Positions 52,401 to 64,000 of a stretch of DNA of 64,000 nucleotides are shown here, in pieces. The position numbers were made by a program, and so were the translations under genes. The stretch spans positions 24,639,500-24,703,499 of the forward strand of contig NC_023759.2 in assembly GCF_000499845.2 (NCBI RefSeq), given 5' to 3'. The stretch's first letter is position 1. Every line of letters begins with the position of its first letter. A model generated the notes under the pieces. The model saw only the letters and a list, made by a program, of their open reading frames with translations. It ran no database searches and had not been told where the DNA came from. This stretch comes from Phaseolus vulgaris (taxonomy: Eukaryota; Streptophyta; Magnoliopsida; Fabales; Fabaceae).

Positions 52401-54867
52401 TCCACTTTCCGTTCGCCTTTTTCACCAAAACGACATTGGCGAGCCACTCAGGGTACTGAATCTCCCTAATGTGGCAAGCACTCAGCAGCTTCTGCGTTTC
52501 GTCTTTCACCACCTGTTGTCGTTCCTCATTGAACTTCCTCCTTCTCTGGCGCACGGGGCGGACCGTGGCGTCCATGCTGAGGTGGTGACACAGGAAATCA
52601 GGGTCGATGTCTGGCATATCCGAGGCGGACCATGCGAAGGCATCCAGGTGGCGCGAAATCACTTCTTCCACCCCTTCCTGTTCTTCTGGGTTTAGCGAAC
52701 TTCCTAACTTGAAAGCTTTGCCGCCAATCTCCCTTTCTATGGCGTTAGCTGCAGGCTGCTCCCTGCTATCCTCTTCGACAGGCGCCGCCTCTTCGACAGG
52801 CGCCGCCTCTTCGACGGGCGCCGCCTCTTCTACGGGCGCTGCGTCGTCAGGGCCTTCCTCCATCGGCACATCTGCTTCGGGCATCGCCCTGTCTGCTATG
52901 GCCTCTTCAGGCGTCAGCCCAGCGGGCATCGCCTCAATCATCGTCGCGTCCGCGCTCGACGGACGTTCATACACCATGAATACGCCTCTCTTCGTCTTCA
53001 GGCTGTTTTCATAGCATTTCCTCGCCTCCTCCTGGTCTGACCTGATGACTATCACCCGGCCACTGAGGTCCGGTAGCTTCATCTTCATGTGACGGGTGGA
53101 GGACACTGCGCTCAGACGGTTTAACGCCGGTCTGCCCAACAAAATATTGTAGGCAGAATTAGCGTTCACGACGAGGTACCGGATGATCTCGGTACGGGAG
53201 GCCTCTCCGTCTGTGAATGTAGTCCTCAACTCCAGGTACCCCCGGACTTCTACCTGGTTATCCCCGAACCCATACAAACATCCCGTATAGGGACTCAGCA
53301 GATCGGGGGACAACCGTAACTTATTAAAGGTCGACAAAAACATGACGTCTGCCGAGCTTCCTTGATCAACAAGCACTCTGTGGACCTTCCTTCCAGCTGT
53401 GACGACTGAGATGACAACGGGATCGTTGTCGTGGGGCACCACATCTCGGAGGTCTCTTCTTGTGAACACAATATCTGACTCCCAGGGCTCCCCCGAGAGC
53501 CTCTCCTCGATTGAATTCACCCCCCTCGCGTATTTCTTCCGCTGGGAGGCGGTGGGTCCTCCGCCGGAAAAACCTCCAGCAATGATGTGGACCTCACCAA
53601 TCACAGGCATCTCGTGTGCTGGCTCATCTGCCGGCGGCGGCAAGGTGGCGGTCGTTGCGGAATCTGCGACATAATCTTTCAAAAACCCAGTCCTCACCAG
53701 CTCATCTAGCTGGTAGCCCAACGACAGGCAATTATCAATTTGGTGCCCGAAAGCCTCATGGAATTCGCACCAAGAGTCTTTACGGGGCCCTAACACCTTG
53801 TCGGTCTTCGCCGGTCGCCTCAGCCTCTCGGCTATGTTGGGTACGGCGATCAAATCCTTCAACTCAACCACGAAGTTGTACCTCGTCGGTCTTGCTCTTT
53901 CTCTGGCGGGGCGTTCGCCTCCTGCTGGGCCCCGGGGCTGGGGCTTTTTGACCTCGTAGGGGCGTCTCGCCTCTGGCTTCTTTCTCCCCGTTGTGGTCTC
54001 ATTGACTCTGACGGGTTGAACTCGCGCCAGTCCCCTCGGGCGTGAGGGCACGGCGCTGGTGCGCTTCACATATACCTCCCCTTCCGAAGCAATATGCTCT
54101 ACTGCCCTGCGCCGTAATTCAGCGAAAGTCCTAGGGCGATTACGGATAATGGATTCTCCGAAGGGGCCGGGGCATACGCCTTTCACAAATGCGTACACGA
54201 TCATAGGCTTTTCTGTTGTGCCAACCTTCACGACCTGGGCCCCGAAGCGATTGATATACTCCTTTAGGGTCTCCCCCTGATATTGCTTCACGTCGAACAG
54301 GTCGTAGGAGACCGGCGGCGGGGCCTTGTTGGCTAAGTACTGTTCTCGGAATAACCGCGACAATTGGCGGAAGGATGTGATATGACCTTCTGGGAGGCTA
54401 ATGAACCAATCCATAGCCATCCCAGTCAGGGTGTTCATGAAGAGCTTGCATTTGGCAGCATCAGAACCGCCTATCAGGACCATCTGCGTGTGAAATGCAG
54501 CCAGGTGCGTCTCTGGGTCCTCCATCCCGGTGAAGATCACCTTGGGTCCCGCGAACGTGTTCGGGATCGCTGCGTCTAGGATCTCCTGTGAGAAAGGAGT
54601 GGAAAACTCCCTTGGTGGGGAATGGTTCTCCGTCTCGTCCTGTCCAGGCCGCCTCCGATCGTTTCTCAGGCCCTGGCGCAACTCCTCATTCACACGGTGG
54701 AGCTCTTCGTTCCGCTCGTGCGAGGCATCGAGGTCTGCCTGCATGCGTTCTTGCTCCAGTTTCGAATCCGCCATGTCCTGCTGCAGCCCCCTCATTATCT
54801 CCAGGACCTGCTGCATGGATAGGTCTGCTGGGGCTGCGCGCGTTGCTCTTCGTCTGGTGGGGGCCAT
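49435..54867 (-). pseudogene. gag-pol polyprotein, Tat lineage (element D)
   Basis: About 1810 codons from ATG at 54867, one frame, with a single TAG at 51025-51027 where relatives have CAG (G-E-F-Q-A-K-D-P-Q). Order: M-Q-Q-V-L-E-I-M coiled coil; gag; CHHC knuckle (near 53728-53770); protease D-Q-G-S-S (near 53353-53374); an acidic linker with four short P-V-E-E-A-A repeats (about 52780-52840); RT Y-V-D-D-M (near 52086-52110); RNase H; archaeal-type RNase H V-D-G-S-S-N (near 51241-51262); integrase I-D-I-L-G-P (near 50255), D-N-G-T-Q-F (near 50065-50082), N-G-Q-V-E-S (near 49970-49988); K-W-T-G-P-F tail. The stop falls inside the second RNase H, so integrase would be lost without readthrough. 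Confidence 0.96.
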
Positions 54868-54946
54868 TGTCGCTCCAAACTCCTTCAATGTTACTGTAAC
54901 TTGATAAACCTTCTCGAACTTGTGATGGGACTGATGTTTTATATCG

Positions 54947-54964
54947 GCCCCACGGTGGGCGCCA
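54947..54964 (-). other. Primer binding site, tRNA-Lys(CTT) (element D)
   Basis: On the minus strand TGGCGCCCACCGTGGGGC, the complement of a tRNA-Lys(CTT) 3' end with CCA, two bases from the LTR end at 54967. Confidence 0.85.
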
Positions 54965-54966
54965 AA

Positions 54967-55968
54967 TGTTCCGTCCGGTTGACCGGGACGTCTTCGTGCG
55001 CGACCTCAACCGTCAGCTAGGGACACCTTCCCACTGGTTGCCTATGGATTCCTGCAAAAAAAAAGAGGACAAAGAGGCGCCCTAGCGGTCGTGTGCACTC
55101 CGACGCTCAAGTCAGCCAGCAAGAAACACCAAAAACTGTCCACCTACGTGTCTGAGCACCGCATGTGGCACTCTGAAGGTGGTAAAATAACTGTGTATAT
55201 GTGTGTGTTGTCTCCTTCAGGCAAAAATATTCCCCAGTCACTTGTACGTAACCTTGAAGCACGAGCAAGCAACTAGAGAGTTCTCTGGTATGTTTGCCGA
55301 AAGTTCCAACCCTTTTTCTGACATTCTCTGCGCTATTTAAACTACCCAAGCATTTAAAGCGCCTTAAAGCGTTTTTAATCACAAACGTAACGCCCTCATT
55401 AAAGCGCTTAATTAGAAAACGTAGCGCATTTAAGACGTTTGAAACGCTCGGGAGCCATTATAGTACCTGAATGCTCGAAAGGGAAACTGTATTGAATAAC
55501 TTTTAATTACCTAGCACCTGACTAAAGGGTGTTTCTATTCTGGCATGGCTGTCGTACACGTGGAGGGCCTCACGACGCCATGACCCCATCTGGGGGCGCT
55601 TCGGCCCACCTGGGGACGTTTCTACGTGTGAGTCCTCCTGCTGGGAGTGCTACTGCGCTAGGGGTGACTTTTTGGGGTGCCAACTCATGCCCCCAAGTAT
55701 CTAGTCACTTACTTTGAGAGCGTATCTGCCTTCCTTTTGTACTCTGCACCCGGTTGCCCTGGGCGTGACTTTCCTCTTGAGTCGTATCTGCCCCACAGGC
55801 GTCTCTGGGGCGGTAGGAGCACTTCACAAGTCAGGCTGCCCTTCACTGGTACTATTACTATGGCCTTGAAGCCACCTTTTCTTTCTCTTTATTGCTGCCC
55901 CATGCTATAGGGACCTGAGGCCTTCCCACGGCGTCACTCCCTCCATGGTCTTTCCTACCCATGGGTAT
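54967..55968 (-). repeat. 5' LTR of element D (type I, truncated)
   Basis: Begins (plus strand) TGTTCCGTCCGG and follows the D 3' LTR closely for about 1000 bp, including the CCATGG/CCATGG hairpin at 55943-55964. Similarity ends at ATGGGTATC. The final ~270 bp (outer U3) are missing. Confidence 0.9.
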
Positions 55969-58340
55969 CAGCGACACTCCCTTCACTAGAAAAATGAGCC
56001 ATGAGCAGAAAATACACAAAAACAGAAAACAAAACAGTGAAAGAAACTTGTTAGACAATTAAAAACAGTGAGATATAGGTTGCTGGAAAATGCCCAAGAA
56101 AGCACTCAAACCGCTCCAAGAAAATATTCTGTCCTCAACCAAGCCTTTCTTGTGGAATGGAGTAGCTTGAAGTGAAATATGTCACAGCAAACCAACTTAC
56201 TTAAGAACAAGTCTCCATACAACTTTAAAAAGAACAAAAAGACAAGCAAGAAAAGGTAGAAACAATAAAAGCTAAACCAAAAATAGAGAGCAAAGTATGA
56301 CAAACTAGAAGGAATATGAATGAAAGACAATCAAGAAAATAAGGAACTCAATGAATAAAGAAGGCACACAAAAAGAGTCCTAAAGAAAAGTGCTAGAGTA
56401 GATTAAAGAAAACAGAAAACAGCTACTGGAATTTTTTTTTTAAAACAAACTGTGCTATGTTTACAGATTTAACTGTACCGATTGAAAGCGAACTGGAATG
56501 TGAAAAATTAACCACAGAAACTTCAATGTCTTAACTCAAAAATGGCACTGGAATGAGGTAAAAACAGTAAGCCAATTGAGAGAAATAAATTTTTCAAAAT
56601 TGCTGCCCAATTACTGTATTCTTTTCCGCAGTATTGTACACTTTTCGTATTTTATTTATCATTTTTTGTGTACTTGGAATTTTTGAGTGATTATTTTTTC
56701 TATGCTTTTGTAACACTTTGAAGTATGTAAATCCAAATTTTCACAAATTTCCTATGAGCCAATTAATTGCAGTAAATTGAAAACAGTAGCACGTTTGTAA
56801 GAAAACAGAGGAGCCTATTTAGGAATGAAAAACAGTATGATGAACTAGCAAAGACATAATGGAAATTGTGTAAAGGAACTTGTATAGAATGAAGATACAA
56901 GCATGAACTCAAATCTAAAAATAAAAATGCACAAAGGATCAAGCAAATAAACTCAAAAACAGAAAGTAAACCAAAGCAAGAAACAATTAAAGCAATAAAA
57001 GTACTACTAGAAGTAATGACAATTATGGAATAACATGACTAAGACAAAACTTGACATGATTACAAAATTAAAAGACATATAACAAGATATAACCACAAGT
57101 GAAAGGAAGCTTAAGGTCAGCTCTAGGAAGGAGAATGCCATTCCGAAAGAGCAGCCATACTCATATGAACAATGAGTGCTAGAATCCTTTTCACAAACAC
57201 ATGGTGTAACAAAAGAAAACAGCAAGAAAACTCAAAATAAAGCCTAAAACAGAATGGTAAACAGCTTGAATTAAAGAGCTCTTGAAAGTAAAGTGCAATA
57301 CAACTCAAAATTTAAGCAAGAAACAAGCCTAGACTCTAGATACCACATGATGTGAATGTAACTACAAGAACACATGATTCTTGACATTCTTAGGAGCAAC
57401 TTGAGCTGGATTTGAAAGGCACTTTACTTTAGAATTGGATCAATGTTCTAAATTCAAGAACTCACCAAAACTTAGCACCAACCAAGACTCATATGGAAGT
57501 CCATGTATTGTCAAATTGAATCAAACACAAGGAATGAAGAACAAGAATTAAAAACTGGACAGAATTGAAAAGCTAGCTACTGAACCGAATAGAATAAATG
57601 GAAACCAAGCTGAAAACAGAAATGTAAACGGTAGAAAAATGAAGGAAAACACTAGGAAATTAAGCTACCGAGTGGAAATTGAAGAAAAGGAAGAAGAACA
57701 CTTATAGAAGAAGATGCTTGCTGGATTTTGAGAATTGGAAGAAGCCATTCACGCCACTTGGAACCTTGAACCAAGATAAGTGATGGAGTGCCACCACTTG
57801 AAGCTCACCATAGCTCACAAGATAAGGCAAAGAAGAAGAAGACTCAAAACTCACAAATTCTCACCAAATTTGAGTATAGTCTCTCTACTATAAAATTCCA
57901 ATCTGAAAATTACAAAGGAAAGCACCTTATTTATAGCCTAGAGGTGCTGAAAAATAGGTGGGAAATTTCAAATAAAACTCATTTGAAATTCCCACCAAAA
58001 ACAAGTCACATGGGAGGTGTGACCTTTTTCTACTATGACACCTCCTAAAAAAACTACACCTACACCCCCCTACTAAGTCACATGGACAATGTGACTCTCT
58101 CTAATACATTCACACCTATTTATTTAATATCCACACCTCCTACAAGAGTCATTCAAATGATGCTCTTTTATTTAATGCTTGGCCTTGCCCCTCATGGTTT
58201 GGACTTGGGCTTCTTGGGCTTGGGCCTTCTTGGGCTTGGGCTTTGGGCTTGGGCCTCATCTTTTGCAAAGACTAATAAGAAGAACTTTAAATGCTTTGGC
58301 CCTTGTCCATTTCTTCTATTGATAACATCTTTCTGATTCT
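55969..58340. other. AT-rich unclassified segment, possibly part of another retroelement
   Basis: 2.4 kb, AT-rich, no long ORF and no match to elements here. On the minus strand, 58327 to 57348 could be a ~980-bp LTR: it starts TGTTATCAATAG, has GGCTATAAATAAGG near 57931-57944, and ends CACATCA. Two bases beyond lies TGGTATCTAGAG (57334-57345), close to the tRNA-Met primer site TGGTATCAGAGC. The remaining 55969-57333 shows no coding potential. The TGGGC-rich stretch at 58200-58255 is low complexity. Confidence 0.35.
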
Positions 58341-58762
58341 CATCAAGGCGTCCCGAAGGAATCCCTTAACCCCTGCTCAAGGACTAGGCGCTCGGATTTT
58401 AACTCATACTGGACATACCTGTCATCTTGCTCTGAACTCTCGCCTATACTCGTTCTTGGCGAGTAGGACTTCTTAATCTGTTCTCGCCTATACTCGCTTT
58501 AGGCGAGTAGGACTTTTTATTCTGTTCTCGCCTATACTCACTCTAGACGAGTAGGACTTAAAACTTAACTTTCACCTCCGATTTCCAGGTGGCGGCAAGA
58601 ACTTAAAAACTTTATACTTGTGCCTCCGATCGCTAGGTGGCGATGAGGACTTAAAAACTTAATTTGTGCCTCCAATCGCCGAGTGGCGATGAGGACTTAA
58701 AACTTCACTTGTGCCTCCAATCGCCAAGCAGCGATGAGGACTTAAAACTTGACATTTACCTC
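58341..58762. repeat. Element H: fragment of an F-type convergence region
   Basis: Three ~60-bp units around CTCGCCTATACTCG..GGCGAG at 58439-58551 and four ~40-60-bp units with CCTCC..ATCGC and GATGAGGACTTAAAA at about 58566-58745. Both unit types match F (23610-24220) in the same orientation. It ends where the G LTR begins; the last five bases are ACCTC. Confidence 0.75.
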
Positions 58763-59650
58763 TGTACCGCCCTGGTAGTCGGAAGTGATGACGTGACATC
58801 GAGCTATTATATAGGCGTGTTGAACGGGACACCTGGCTGGCAGAAGGGAAGGAAGTCGGGAGGCTCGTGTAGTCGCCAGTCATTAAGTTGGCGTGCTCCG
58901 ATCTCTAGCATACCCAAACCGGCGGTCACCGAGTTTGAGATGAAGTCGCCGGATGTGAACCCAGACGACCTAGTGGTTAGAGATCGCCGAAACAAGTACA
59001 TCGCCGAAGAGGGAGGCAGATAGTCATTTCCCAGCTGGCCAGAGTATGAGCTCGGGAGACAGCTTACCTAAACATACACGGTGAAGCAAGTAAAGTAGAT
59101 CATGAAGGCGGCCGGCGAGACCACAGGGAAGGTGTGTATGAAGGCACCCGAACTCGCCACGCAGAAGGGATCACGCTCCAAGACAGCTATGAGCTGAGTG
59201 TGTCATGCATAAGTAACTTAGCCAAAAGCCTGAAGAATGAGAAGTGGCCCCCAAGTCAAGGAAGCTCCAGATGGTGACACGTGTACAGCTGGATGCGAGC
59301 CACGTGTCCAGATGTGTAACTGTCAGGAGAGAGAAAGTGCACAGGTATATAAGAGATTCTAACGAACTTCTGAGGTACGCACGTTCAAATTACTTCTTTA
59401 CGCTTACGAGTTTTGAGTATGCTGAGAGAGAACTTTTGCGCGGTTCCTTAGAGTTCTTGAGCTTTCTCTTAGTATTTGGTGGTTCAGTTGCTGACTTGGG
59501 CGTCGGAGCGTGATCGGCCGCAGCGGCGCCGTTCTGTCTTTGCAGGTTCTTGAGGTGAATCACGGAGAAGGACGGAGGCTAACACGGCGCAGAAGTCGAT
59601 CCAGGTTTGACGAGGCAAGGCTCCAGCGTCTTGGTCAACAGGCAGGATCA
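58763..59650 (+). repeat. 5' LTR of element G (LTR type III)
   Basis: 888 bp, TGTACCGCCC...GGCAGGATCA. TATATAAG at 59346-59353. The shared GCGTCGGAGCG..CGGCCGC block is at about 59498-59522. It closely matches the M and F LTRs. Confidence 0.92.
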
Positions 59651-60068
59651 TCAGGCGCCCACCGTGGGGCCGTGTAAAACCTGTTTCCATCCACAGCGTG
59701 AGTTCTTGGAAGTTTCTGCAGTTTCTGTGTGGTTGTGTGCTGGTGCAACCATTTTTCGCCGTTCATATAAGCTTTGTTCGGTAGTTTCGTGCTTTCCACC
59801 GTTCGTTTGAGTTCTTGTTCGGTGAGGTGAGGTTTTTCGCTGCTTACGCAAGTTTTAATCGGTGAGATCTAAGTTTCGCCGCTCGTTTGGATTTTCGTGG
59901 AAGAAGCGGTGGTTAATGGTGGAGTCGTGAGTTTCTGTGAAGGTTTGATGTTGAGGTTGTGTTCTTGAAGTTCTTTGGAGTTTTGCGAAGCTTTGACCGA
60001 TTGATTGCTGAATCGATCGTCGCTGAAGAAGGTGTTGTTCATCGCTCTTTGTGATCTCTCAAGTTTTC
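59651..60068 (+). mobile_element. PBS and leader of element G
   Basis: TC, then AGGCGCCCACCGTGGGGCC (59653-59671). It matches the tRNA-Lys(CTT) site except for its first base. The G/T-rich leader to the gag start has no ORF. It corresponds to the M leader. Confidence 0.8.
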
Positions 60069-63000
60069 ATGAGAAAGATGAGAAGCAACCGTTCAAGTCC
60101 AGTTGCGCCCATTGCTGCTGAAGGCGCCATGACTATGGCGCAAATGGTGGAAATCATGCGTTCGCTGCAGGCGAATGTGGAAGCCTCGCGCATAGAGCAG
60201 GCAAAAATGCACGAGGACCTGGTCGCCTCGCAGGCTAGGAATGAAGAGCTTAGCAGAGTTACTGAGGAACTGCGCCAAGCTCTCCAGGAGTAGCGGGGGC
60301 GCCCAGTCGCTGAAGAGGTCGCGCCGTCAACGCTGCCTCGCGTTTTCCCCATGCCTTTCGCTCAGGCGATTACGGACACGCCTATCCCTACGAGTGTGGT
60401 ACCCGTAAAGGCTGTTTTTACCGGCGTGGAGGATCCTGAGGCACATCTCACCACGTTTCACAAGCAGATGATGCTGTCAGGAGGATCGGATGCTGTGTAT
60501 TGCAAGATGTTTGTGAGCACACTCCAGGGGACGGCGCTGGAATGGTTTGTGAGCCTGCCTACAGGTCACACAACCAATTTCCAGCAGTTTTCGAAGATCT
60601 TCGTCGAGCAGTACATAGTGAATAAGGCGTCGTCTAGGGTGTCTTACGATCTGTTCGACATAAGGCAGTACCAGGGAGAGTCCCTCAGGGACTACTTGAA
60701 TCGTTTTGGGGCGTAGATGCTCCGCTCGCCGGCCAAGGATGAAGAGATGTTGGTCTACGCATTTAAGAAGGGCGTGCTGCCGGGACCCTTCTGTGAGGTG
60801 TTGATCAGGGCTCACCCCGCCACGTTTGCTGAGGTTAGGCGACTTGCGGTGGCCCACATCGCCGATGAAAGTGAGGTCGCCGAGAAGAGGGGAAGCGTGG
60901 CCCCCGCAAGGCCACGTGCCCAGACCAGGATCCAGCCACAGAGGGTGCTGGAGACAGCGGCGACCAAGAGGGACCAGAGGACTCGCCATCCTTATGATCC
61001 AAGGAAGAACAAGGGCAGGGGCCCAGGGCGCCCTCAACTAGCACGACGGGAGTACAATCGCCCACCGAAGCATAAGTTTGTGATGGGATTGGCGGACCTG
61101 ATCGCCATTCCCAATATAGCCGCCAGGCTGAAGGTGCCCGAGAAGGTGGGCGACAAGGTGTTGGGACCAAAGCCAAACGCCTGGTGCGAATTCCACCAGG
61201 GCTTTGGCCACACCGTGGACTCATGTTTGGCTTTAGGATACCAGCTCGACGACTTGGTCAAGAGCGGGTTCCTAAACGATTACTTGCTGGATAGAAAGAC
61301 TGGGGGCGCGTCGAGCTCCCAACCCGCAGGTGGTGAGGCTCAACAGCACGAGATGCCTACTCACGGAGAGATCCACACTATTGCAGGAGGTTTCTCGGGT
61401 GGGGGATGCACCGCGTCACAGAGGAAGAAGTATGCGAGGTCTGTGATGACGGTGGACATGTTCGAGGACCACTCGCCAGATGTGGACATTACGTTCACAA
61501 GGGAAGATCTCAGGGACGTTGTGCCTCATGACAACGATCCAATAGTCATCTCGCTTGTTACGGCGGGAAGGAAGGTCCACAGAGTATTGGTGGACCAAGG
61601 AAGCTCGGCAGATGGGATGTTCTCGCCGACTTTCACACAGCTGCAGTTGCCCCTTGACCAGCTGAGGCCCTATGGAGGGTGTTTGTATGGTTTCGCTGGC
61701 GATCAGGTGGAGGTCAGGGGGTATATAGAGCTGAGAACTACCTTCACGGATGAGGCGGGCTCAAGAACGGAGAAGATCAAGTACCTCGTCGTGAACGCCC
61801 CCTCAACATATAACATTCTGTTGGGAAGACCAACACTCAACAGAATAGGAGTTGTGCCCTCGACCAGGCACATGAAGGTGAAGTTGCCATCTATGGAAGG
61901 GGTGGTGATCACCATCAAGTCTGACCAGAAGGAAGCAAAGAAGTGCTATGAGAATAGCTTGAAGAACAAGAGGTCAGTGAGTTGCATCACAACGACGCCG
62001 CCTCCCGGTGTGAAGCCCAAGCCAACAGAGTGGCGGGTTGTTGGTGCAGCGATCGAGGTGGCCACTGGGGAAGACGTCGCCATGATGGATGCTGAGGGTG
62101 AGGGAGGGAACGCCGAGCGGGAAGAAGAGGCGAGGAATCGCCCTGAGGAAGCGAGGGAGCTGGGAATCGCCAGGGCGGTGATCACCAGGGAAGCTAGACC
62201 AAAACCCGTCGAGGAATGGCTCGAAAGGGAGATCGGGGGAAAGGTCTTCAAGTTGGGAAGATCCTTGGAGGCTGAGCTCCAAGACCAGATTGCCAAGGTG
62301 ATAGAGCGGCATCTGGATGCTTTTGCATGGTCTGCTTCAGACATGCCGGGGATTGACCCCGACTTCTTGTGCCATCATCTCGCAATGGACAACTAGGTCA
62401 GACCGGTGCGACAGAGAAGAAGGAAATTCAACGAGGAGAGAAGGCAGGCGATCAGGGATGAAACCTAGAAGCTCTTCGCTGCAGGCCATATCAGGGAGGT
62501 CCAGTACCCTGAGTGGCTAGCAAATGTCGTGCTGGTGAAGAAGAGCAATGGCAAATGGCGCATGTGCGTCGATTTCACTGATCTAAACAAGGCTTGCCCA
62601 AAGGATTCGTATCCTTTGCCCAGCATAGACGCCCTGGTTGACAGTGCTGCAGGGTGTAATTTGCTGAGTTTCCTGGATGCCTTCTCGGGGTACAACCAGA
62701 TAAAGATGCATCCCATGGATGAAGAGAAGACCGCCTTCATGACCGAGAGATCGTGCTACTGCTACAAGGTGATGCCTTTTGGTCTGAAGAACGTCGGGGC
62801 CACGTATCAGAGGTTGATGGATCGGGTACTTGCACCAATGCTGGGAAGGAATGTGCAAGCCTACGTGGATGACATGGTCGTGACCTCGCCAGAGAAGAGA
62901 AAGCACGTTGCGGACTTGGAGGAGTTATTCACTATGATCGCCAAGTTCAGGTTAAAGCTGAATCCCGAGAAGTGCATCTTTGGCGTGGAGGCGGGGAAGT

Positions 63001-64000
63001 TCTTGGGATTTCTCTTGACTGAAAGAGGAATAGAAGCCAATCCTGATAAGTGTGCTGCCATCTTGGCGATGAGGAGCCCGGCTACCGTGAAGGAATTGCA
63101 GCAACTTACAGGTCGGATGGCCGCCCTGTCTCGTTTCGTATCAGCCAGCGGAGAGAAGGGCCATCCGTATTTTCAGTGTTTGAGGTGAAACAACAAATTT
63201 GCCTGGACGAAGGAGTGTGAAGAGGCCTTCGTCAAGCTTAAAGAGTACCTGGCGAGCCCGCCGGTTTTGTGCAAACCGCTGATGGGGACCCCTCTCAGGT
63301 TGTATTTTGCTGTGATTGAGAGGGCGGTGAGTGCGGTGCTCGCCCAAGACCAAGATCAGGCCCAAAAGCCTATTTATTTTGTCAGCAAGGTGCTGCAGGG
63401 CCCCGAAGTGAGATATCAGTCCTTGGAGAAAGCTGCACTGGCAGTGGTTTTTTCGGCGAGAAGGTTACGCCACTATTTCCACAGCTTCACAATACTGGTG
63501 ATGACCGACTTGCCCATCCAGAAGGTTTTGAAGAAGCCCGATGTAGCTGGGAGGATGGTGAAGTGGGCGGTGGAACTGTCGGAGTTCGACATCAAGTATG
63601 AGCCCCGAGGTCCAATTAAGGGGCAGATTTTGGCAGATTTCGTGGTCGAGCTCTCGTCAAAAGCCACACGAGTTGAGGGGGATGACTTTCGTTGGGTGCT
63701 TTCGATGGACGGATCGTTGAACCAGCAGGGCAGCGGTGCTGGAGTCATCTTGGAAGGGCCCAACGGTGTGCTGATTGAGCAGTCCCTGAGGTTTGCCTTC
63801 AAGGCCAGCAACAACCAGGCAGAGTATGAGGCGCTCATCGCCGGAATCTTGCTGGCCAAGGAGATGGGAGCTAAGGTGCTAATGGCTAAGAGCGACTCGC
63901 TGTTAGTCACGGGACAAGTAACAGGCGAGTTCCAAGCTAAAGATCCACAAATGGCGGCTTACCTGGAGTATGTACAGGAGTTGAAGAGTTCCTTTGCCTC
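60069..64000 (+). pseudogene. gag-pol polyprotein, Tat lineage (element G), running off the window
   Basis: ATG at 60069 (M-R-K-M-R-S-N-R). One frame through the coiled coil, gag, CHHC knuckle (61186-61227), protease D-Q-G-S-S (near 61590-61614), RT Y-V-D-D-M (near 62860-62881), RNase H and into the archaeal-type RNase H, whose start reads M-D-G-S-L-N instead of V-D-G-S-S-N (near 63703-63725). The window ends before integrase. Five in-frame stops: TAG 60291, TAG 60714, TAG 62394, TAG 62466 and TGA 63186. Nearest relative is F. Clearly older than F or D. Confidence 0.94.

Larger units (their letters stand above)
42399..55968 (-). mobile_element. Element D: near-complete Tat retrotransposon with two antisense genes
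   Basis: 13.6 kb. Along gag-pol: truncated 5' LTR, PBS, gag-pol, T-rich block, aORF-b, hairpin spacer, aORF-a, PPT, 3' LTR. It inserted into element L. It is the best reference copy in the window for the two-antisense-gene organisation. Confidence 0.93.

Noticed and set aside
56106..56330. Small minus-strand frame with a hydrophobic segment in the AT-rich block
   Set aside because: Phe/Leu/Ser-rich translation expected from AT-rich DNA; no motif or neighbour supports it.

Overview
This window is plant nuclear DNA from a gene-poor, heterochromatin-like region. It is a nested and rearranged pile of LTR retrotransposons. I see no host protein gene, tRNA, rRNA or CRISPR array. Plant evidence: Tat-lineage Ty3/gypsy polyproteins with a second (archaeal-type) RNase H after the usual one, a Sirevirus-like Ty1/copia fragment, a CACTA-type miniature element, and GT-AG introns. 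A dicot, perhaps a legume, fits the sequence style, but species cannot be set from the sequence alone.

Working names for the elements. A (minus, 1-9053): antisense ORF end, gag-pol, PBS, LTR. B (plus, about 9179-13258): antisense ORF, PPT, 3' LTR. P (plus, 14404-16551): decayed copia. S (minus, 16552-about 19597): Sirevirus 3' end, with a solo A-type LTR at 17620-18811. E (plus, about 19598-20460 and 29560-35526): Tat element split by F (minus, 20461-29559). 35527-39340: shuffled fragments (F-like piece, LTR piece, J, a pol piece, then leader, PBS and LTR of M). K (plus, 39341-41187): internally deleted element. L (minus, 41272-42398): 3' LTR and PPT. D (minus, 42399-55968): the most complete element, about 13.6 kb. 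55969-58340: AT-rich, unclassified. H (58341-58762): repeat fragment. G (plus, 58763-64000): 5' LTR, PBS and gag-pol, running off the end.

Shared plan of the Tat elements, read along gag-pol: 5' LTR, a PBS matching the 3' end of tRNA-Lys(CTT), gag-pol (coiled coil, gag, CHHC knuckle, DQGS protease, RT, RNase H, archaeal-type RNase H, integrase), a conserved T-rich block with a short GC stem, a repeat region with small inverted repeats, one or two ORFs on the OPPOSITE strand, PPT (ACTGGGGGGCTTG type), 3' LTR. The antisense ORFs carry a region resembling the plant 'putative gypsy type transposon' domain (Transposase_28 style). aORF-a is spliced, with a non-coding first intron and a coding intron, and its second exon is a long coiled coil ending in a conserved VVDGKVVP-like peptide. 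Elements D, E and K also have a second, shorter antisense paralogue, aORF-b. gag-pol and the antisense genes are therefore convergent, and the hairpin-rich DNA lies where they meet.

Most reading frames are broken by single nonsense changes, mainly CAG to TAG and CGA to TGA, as expected from deamination in methylated DNA. The strongest leads are the two-gene antisense module, the convergence-zone hairpins with paired stem changes, and the conserved antisense promoter signals.
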